Shown here: positions 57,464 to 64,000 of the stretch, piece after piece
How positions within the stretch are numbered: the stretch's first letter is position 1
Layout of the letters: each line of letters begins with the position of its first letter
NCBI RefSeq assembly: GCF_021730395.1
Contig: NC_069362.1
Coordinates: 87,374,001-87,438,000, forward strand
Reading direction: 5' to 3'
Origin: Mercenaria mercenaria
Taxonomy: Eukaryota; Mollusca; Bivalvia; Venerida; Veneridae
DNA: 64,000 nt
The notes under the pieces: generated by a model
What the model saw: only the letters and a program-made list of their open reading frames with translations
Database searches by the model: none
Told to the model about the DNA's origin: nothing
Position numbers and translations under genes: made by a program

Positions 57464-60400
57464 CAGGGGTGTAAAAAAAAATTTCACATCACTCGCCCTG
57501 CAGGACTAATAGCCAGTAATATCTACTCGCCCTTAGTGAACAGCCACTCGCCCTAATAATTGACACTTTTAATACTGTCACTTTTATAAAAGGAGTATTA
57601 TGTACAATAGTATTATTTCCCGAAAAATATTTATTTTGAAAAATGTCTAAAAAATTTGGACACAATAACCATCGTCCATCCACCCGTGTTGAAAGAGATG
57701 AAAAAAAACGTTAAAGATTATCGGTAATTATTCAGTTGATAAACTAAGTAATTGCCCTTGTTTTCATGATCAATTTACACCCCCTCAAAGAGCTAAAAGA
57801 AGTGTGTCAGTATCTTGACATCTGAAGTGGAGATCAGAGCGGTATTTCTGCTCGAGATTGTCATGGCATTACGTCATGTTTTTTCGCGCCATGTGACACA
57901 TCACTGTCTGATCGTACCGCATCGGTTCTTAAAAGTAGTCAATCACATTAATTTTGAGGAACATTTTCTGACATTTTTCACATTTTCTAGTATTTATATA
58001 TTCTGTTAGAGATTTATTTAAGGAACGAAAAGACCCATTACATAAAGTTAGATACCTATTGGAAATGTATGATTTATTACTTCTTAAGAAATTTTGTAAT
58101 TATCTCCCTTTAATACAAAAGCGTTTAAAACGTGGATTATTTCTTTAATTTCAATATAATTTCTAGTTTTACATTTGCATTTGATATATATTGGAATATT
58201 ACAACTATCTGAAACAAAAGGCAAGTTTTGAAACAAAGTGTAGCTTTGGAATTGATTTATTTAAATCTATCTGGGTTGCGCAACCAAGATAGACAAAGGG
58301 AGGTAATAATAATTTTATAAACTTGTATTTCTAATGAATTTGGCAAGATATGTTCTTGTCAATGCAAATCTTTTACAACTCTAATACAGTAGTGCTTATA
58401 TTCATAACATTCCTTAGGCAATGTATGTTGGTTGGGCAACCAGGATAGGAAAATCATAGTTTAAAAATTCTTCCAGTGAAAATCTGATGTGTATTAAGAA
58501 CTTGATAAACACAAATAAGTGTAAATTATCAGTTGGTAAAGTTTTTAAAAAATCTGAAAGTTGACCAAAATCTGATTAACCACCTTTAAAATTGCTGAGA
58601 AATAGAAATCAATAAAAAGTTTCTTCTTTAATTTGTTATCAAAAGCGAATGTGCTATATCCCGTATAAAAGGTAAATGTCTCAAACGATAGTTACTATAG
58701 CGGATATCCTACCTCTGTGACCTATTTGCCCTCAAGGAATTTACATTATTGTTTGACAAAAAAAACTTTTAAATTGTTGGTAAAAAAATACATGTACAAA
58801 GATTCATTTAAAACTTAATAAAAACCGCAATGACATCACATTGCTTTATTTTAAAATCGCATTTCTATTTACGTTCACGAGGTCACGTAACCTATTCTGC
58901 CGCACTAACAGAAATCTGTTTGCCAAAAATCGTCTTACTCTATGTATTGTAATTGCTGCCGCTTTTTCATTATTTAAGATTTTTTTATTCTGTTTTTTTG
59001 TTCTTTCTGGTCAAAAGTCTGAATTTTATGCCCAGAGTATTCATCATTTATTTACTTTTCGAAAGAAATAAGTAACTAAGATCGCGCTGTTTGAATTTTT
59101 ACAAATGATTATATGAAAATTCGACCGTTTTTATAGAATTTTGCCTACATTTCTGTCGATATCTTATTAAAATCATTATAGAATTCAAATGGTATTATTT
59201 CTCAAGAGGTGTTGAAAACTTGAAGCGAAAATGTTAACAAGAGATCACAGAGTGATCTTGGCGCCCACCAATGTGCCATTTTTGAGTGTTCCAAATTTCA
59301 AGACTTAATGACTAGCTCAAGGTCAAATTTCATTTCCGTACACAACACAGTGCATGTGGTCCAAATTCGAAAGCTGTAGCTTGAGAAATGTGAAAGTAGG
59401 TCACTAGATCAATTTCAAGGACAAAGTTCTTTGTACACAAAACTATGCATGTGCATCAAGTTTCAAGGCTGTAGTTTGAGAAATTTGAAAGTAGGTCACT
59501 AGGTCAATCTTAAGGTCAAAGTTTATTTCGGTACACAAAACTATGCAAGTGGTCCAAATTTGAAGGCTGCGGCTTGAGAAATGTGAAAGTTGGTCACTAG
59601 GCCAAAATCAAGGTCAAATTACACTTCAGAACACAAATCTATGCACGTGGTCCAAATTTAAAGCCTGTAACTTCAAAAATGTGAAAGCAGGTCTCTAGGT
59701 CAATGTCAAGGTTAAAGTTTGTTTCGTTACACAATCCTATGCATGTGGTCTAAATTTGAAGCCTGTAGCTATAGAAATGTGAAAGTAGGTCACTAGGTCA
59801 ATCTTAAGGTCAAAGTTCATTTCGGTACACAAAACTATGCAAGTTGTCCAAATTTGAAGGCTGTAGCTCGAGAAATGTGAAAGTAGGTCACTAGGTCAAA
59901 ATCAAGGTCAAATTTTATTTCGGAACACAGAACTATACATGTGGTCCCAATTTGAACCCTGTACCTTCAAAAATGTGAAAGTAGGTCACTAGATCAATGT
60001 AAAGGTCAAGGTTTGTTTCGGTCCACTAAACTAGGCATATGGTCCAAATTTGAAGGCTGTAGCTTGAGAAATGTGAAAGTAGGTCACTAGGTCAAAATCA
60101 AGGTCAAATTTCATTTCAGAACACGAAACTATGCATGTGGTCCAAATTTGAAGCCTGCACCTTCAAAAATGTGAAAGTAGGTCACTAGGTCAAAATAAGG
60201 TCAAAGTCTTTTTCAGTGCACAAAACTATGCATGTGGTCCAAATTTGAAGGCTGTAGCTACAGAAATGTAAAAGTAGGTCACTAGGTCAAAATCAAGGTC
60301 AACTCATATCAAGGTTCATCTTGCCACTCAAAACCATACATGTGGTCCAAATCTGAATGTTGTAGGTTATTGACAAGAAGATTTTAAAAGCTTTTCCCTA

Positions 60401-61504
60401 TACAAGTCTATATGAACCATGTGACCCCCAGGGCGGGGCCATATTTGACCCTTGGGGAATAATTTGAACAAACTTGGTAGAGAACCACTAGATGATGCTA
60501 CATTACAAAATGCCAAAGCCCTAGGCTTTGTGGTTTGGACCAGAAGATTTTCAAGGTTTTTCCCTATATAAGTCTATGTAAACCATGTGACCCCCGGGGC
60601 GGGGCCATATTTGACCCTAGGGGAATAATTTGAACAATCTTAGTAGAAGACCACTAGATGGTGTCACATACAAAATATCAAAGCCCTAGGCCCTGTGGTT
60701 TTGAACAAGAGGTTTTTCAAAGTTTTTCCCTATATAAGTCTATATAAACCATGTGACCCCCGGGGCGGGGCCATATTAGACCCCAGGGAAATAATTTAAA
60801 TGATCTTGGTAGAGGACCACTAAATGATGCTTCATACCAAATATCAAAGCTCTAGGCTCTGTGGTTTTGGACAAGAAGGTTTTCAAAGTTTTTCCCTATA
60901 TAAATCTATGTAAATTATAGAAATAAACAAAGGGCCATAACTAATTCAAAAATTGTTGAACCAGTCTGATTTTCAGGGGGACACAACTAGGGTACCAATA
61001 CATCATTCTGACAAAGTTTGGTCAAAATCCCCGTGGTAGTTTCTGAGGAGATGCGATAACGAGAAATTGTTAACGGAAGGACGGACGGAATGACGGACGG
61101 ACGGACGGACGGAAGGACGACGGACCACGGACGCAGAGTGATTTGAATAGCCCACCATCTGATGATGGTGGGCTAAAAAATGAATGCACTACGCACGGTT
61201 TTTGTGTACGTGTCAATGTAAATTAGATATTTAATACGACAGGTCGCACGTGCTTGTGGAATGGAAAATTACCGGAATGACGTTTTGATATCTTTACGAT
61301 TCGCGGGTAAATTCCAGTCAATCCAGGTAGCGACTGAACCATCTCAAAGTTTGTTGAGGTTTTGGAGTTGTAATTTCTGAATTTTGGTAAAGTAAGGACG
61401 TAAAAGACCACTCGCCGGATCGGTCGAGTATACAGCGAGGTCCACTCGTCCTACTCAGACTTTAACTCACCAATGCGAGCGGGCGAGTGGAATTTTACAC
61501 CCTG
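57464..61504. mobile_element. hAT-like TIR element, ~4 kb, host of a nested insertion
   Basis: The left end CAGGGGTGTAAAAAAAAATT…CACTCGCC and the right end GGCGAGTGGAATTTTACACCCTG are inverted. CAGGGGTG-type ends are typical of hAT transposons. The sub-ends share CACTCGCC words (57500-57560 and 61410-61490). No transposase could be read and no 8-bp target duplication is clear, so this is a non-autonomous or decayed copy. A hairpin-ended element of 1.94 kb occupies its right half. Confidence 0.6.
59236..61174 (+). mobile_element. Hairpin-ended, tandem-bodied element, family B (GCCCACC)
   Basis: The left end AACAAGAG runs into the hairpin GATCACAGAGTGATC (59243-59257), then the box TGGCGCCCACCA. 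There are two body arrays: ten or eleven ~105-bp units (TGTGGTCCAAATTTGAAGGC, GAAAGTAGGTCACTAGGTCA; 59290-60370) and about four ~157-bp units (AAGGTTTTTCCCTATA, CATGTGACCCCCGGGGCGG; 60375-60910). A (GGAC)n stretch (61078-61130) leads to the terminal hairpin AGCCCACCATC…GATGGTGGGCT (61149-61174) and AAAAAA. Non-coding. Confidence 0.8.
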
Positions 61505-64000
61505 TCAGTAAAACGTTAAATTGTTACCTTTGAAAAAGAGGCCATTGTCCGTTCTACATTTTTTATCCACAGTGGTGACTAAAGGAGTTTACATGCAACA
61601 TAAATATGGAGTCTTAAAGAAAAAATTTGTTTACGTTATTACTTTTCTGTATGTTTTCCGTCACTGGTCCAATATAAAAATTTGGCCTTTCAGTGGAACA
61701 TTTACATAAACTGATATTTCTTTATAAATTAGATCTGGGTCCTAAATATAACTAAAAAATACAGAAATGTTAACAAAATTATTTAGGAAAACCCAATATT
61801 TGTATTTCTAAACGGTCAAGATAGTTTTTGTAACTATGAACATATTTCAACGCAAATATTTCGAGTAGAAGACATCTAACCATTTTATGTTTAAAACATT
61901 TTTTTCCTTGTCCTGTCCGTTCAGATTAACGTGACGTGATTGAAAGGGAATATCCTGACGGACTGCGAAGTTTAGTTTCCACTTTTATTAATTAAATCCA
62001 TAAAAATACTTCCGGGAGGTAATATCTATCTAGGTCACATCCACAGAAGTCAAGTTATATTATAATTTTCCGGTCTAACAACAGAAAACATAATATAAGA
62101 AGAATACCCATGTGTTATTAAAATATCGAGACGCTCGCACGCACATTTGTTTTTAGAATGCCATTGATTTTTGTGTTTGTTTCTTTCTATTTTCTTATTT
62201 ATTTATTTATTTATTCATGTTGAGGTGGCCTGACATGAATTCCCCAAGAATTAGCATAATACGATAACAAACACAGTATTTTCAAATATTAACTCGGGCG
62301 TTTTAATTTTGAGTTGACCCCTAGTTTGTTGCGCTACGGACGCCGCCATATTGGAAAGTCGACGTAACGTCATATAGCATTACGGCCTATGGGGAAAAAA
62401 AGAAAAATCCAAGATTATATCTTTAAAATACACTTTATTGAAAAAATGAAAAAAAAGGTCTAGAGATATTGATGTATGGTATATAAATATGTTTTTTGGA
62501 CGATTTTATCGATACTGATAATTCAGAAACGAGGTAAACGTAATAGGTGGAACAGACTTTAAGCATCTAATGACATGAAAATAATTTGCATGTCTTAAAG
62601 ACGACTTTTGCAGTATTTTGTTCAAATTTTTAGATTGAACATGATTTGGGAAACACTATCCATTCTCTTGTTTTTGCGTATGTAATAATTGAAAAATATA
62701 TATGATGTCTATGAAATTATACAAACGAGGCCGTCGAATTCATTTACTGTTTAATCCACCTTTTCTAAATAATAGTCTGCTTGATTACTCTTTAGGTATT
62801 TCATTTGTACATCACTTTAAAGAAGAGCGGTAATATGAACTTTCAGGCTTTTTACAGTTTCAAAGATCTTATTAGTTTGAATAAGGCATCTTCCACTCAG
62901 CCATGTAAAATAAGCATTCTTCAAAATATTTTTGAAATTTCAAAAAAAGAAAAGAAAAAAAATCATTGGCACTACGGAGACCTTTAGATTAATGTAAAAC
63001 TAATATTTGGATTTTTCAGATTAAATCTGATATTTAAAACATTCTGTGAAGAAAATGGTGATTTAAACAGTATTCTAGCAGAACTGTTGCTTTGTAGTTT
63101 TCACGGGGGTTGTTTTAACAAGAGAGATAACGTGTACTAACAGACAGTTTGGCTATTACATGTGCACGTCTCAAACGTATAGCGGCCCCATAATAAATAA
63201 TTCGAAAGGAAATGACGTCAACGTGATACAGTAACGCAAACATTCTCGCGCATTTCATGTACATGATGTGGACAATATATCAATTTGTAGTTTTTTTTAC
63301 ACGTTTTACGTTAGAATAGTGTTAGCGCATGTTCATTTCGTGTTATAACATCTGTAGGATCCATCGGAATACGTTGGTACCCAAGCAGATGTTATAACAC
63401 GAAAAATGTGTTATCCAAACATAGATTAATAATGTTTAAACACCATGTCGGTCATCAGCCGGAATAATACAGTGCCCTATGCCCGAACAACTTCCACATT
63501 TGTCCACATATGTCCGTTTCTGGTGACGTGCATTTTTCAACAAAAGTTACTCTTTAATCAAAAATGTCTAAACTTGTCTTAGTATTGTTTATTTGTCGCC
63601 AGCATTCAAAACCTACTTTGTTTAAAACTTAGCATGATCAACAATTTGGCTAAGTTCGCCGTCTTAGCGATAAAATTATCCCCCTTGAAAACGCCTGACT
63701 GGGCGATATCGATCTTTTATCTGGTTGAAATTTACGATAAAAGTGACAGTCATTTGGTATCTATACAAACATAAAACAAAACTGTGGATTTATTGCATTT
63801 CTTAAAGACTCGCGCGAATTTCTATCTTTAATTCTGTAAAATAATTATAGGTTATAAGTTTTGAACCTATACTCGTATTTTTCATCCGCATAAAGTAGAG
63901 GACTTCCTCTCCAGCAGCGGTAGATACACGCATGAAGAGACCAAATTTATATCTTTATAGATTTAAAGCTACTTAAAAATGATATTAAAATGTCTAACTA
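61505..64000. other. No gene recognised
   Basis: AT-rich sequence with small repeats only. CGCCGCCATATTGG near 62341 resembles a YY1-type promoter motif, but no first exon is evident beside it. Confidence 0.45.
63337..63409. repeat. 19-bp inverted repeat TTTCGTGTTATAACATCTG
   Basis: TTTCGTGTTATAACATCTG faces CAGATGTTATAACACGAAA across a ~34-bp loop. Likely a very small MITE or foldback remnant. Confidence 0.75.

Overview
This is an intron-rich, AT-rich metazoan window, most likely from a marine bivalve of venerid type. The evidence is the density of mollusc-style repeats: GACCTAG/GGTCAAGG tandem-bodied elements with hairpin ends, tRNA-derived SINEs with a GTGTCGGTGTGACG tail, non-LTR retrotransposons, a DIRS-type element and many foldback elements. 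The species call is inference; the exons and repeat structures are read directly from the sequence.

Host genes. (1) 2543-3379, minus strand: the first two coding exons of a secreted cyclase/kynurenine-formamidase-family protein, with the HQGTHIDAPIHF metal-site motif. It runs out of the window past base 1. Its second intron holds a tandem array of about 110-bp units that are degenerate copies of the end of exon 2 plus its splice donor. (2) 35546-40752 and 48381-54197, plus strand: two tandem paralogous genes, each encoding a secreted three-domain Kazal protein. Exons 2-6 and intron phases (1,1,1,0,1) are identical between them. The short first exon of each could not be placed.

Repeat layout. 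1-2.5 kb: exon-tail array split by a hairpin-ended element. 3.6-9.5 kb: two LINE 3' remnants, SINEs and a hairpin-ended fragment. 9.6-14.2 kb: no gene recognised. 14.2-19.3 kb: a hairpin-ended element, a 1.44-kb foldback and a 1.66-kb TA-flanked TIR element. 20.3-25.1 kb: a broken DIRS-like element with identical inverted ends. 25.3-32.8 kb: a hairpin-ended element, an ACGTGCGCACGT palindrome array, a MITE and an inverted-repeat element. 34.1-35.4 kb: a LINE RT copy just upstream of Kazal gene A. The introns of both Kazal genes and the spacer between them (40.8-48.4 kb) carry several foldbacks, MITEs and hairpin-ended elements. 54.4-64 kb: no gene recognised, but a 4-kb hAT-like TIR element with a hairpin-ended element inside it.

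The two most interesting signals are the exon-derived array in the cyclase gene and the hairpin-ended elements. In the latter, end-hairpin stems differ in sequence between families but keep their pairing, which points to selection on structure.
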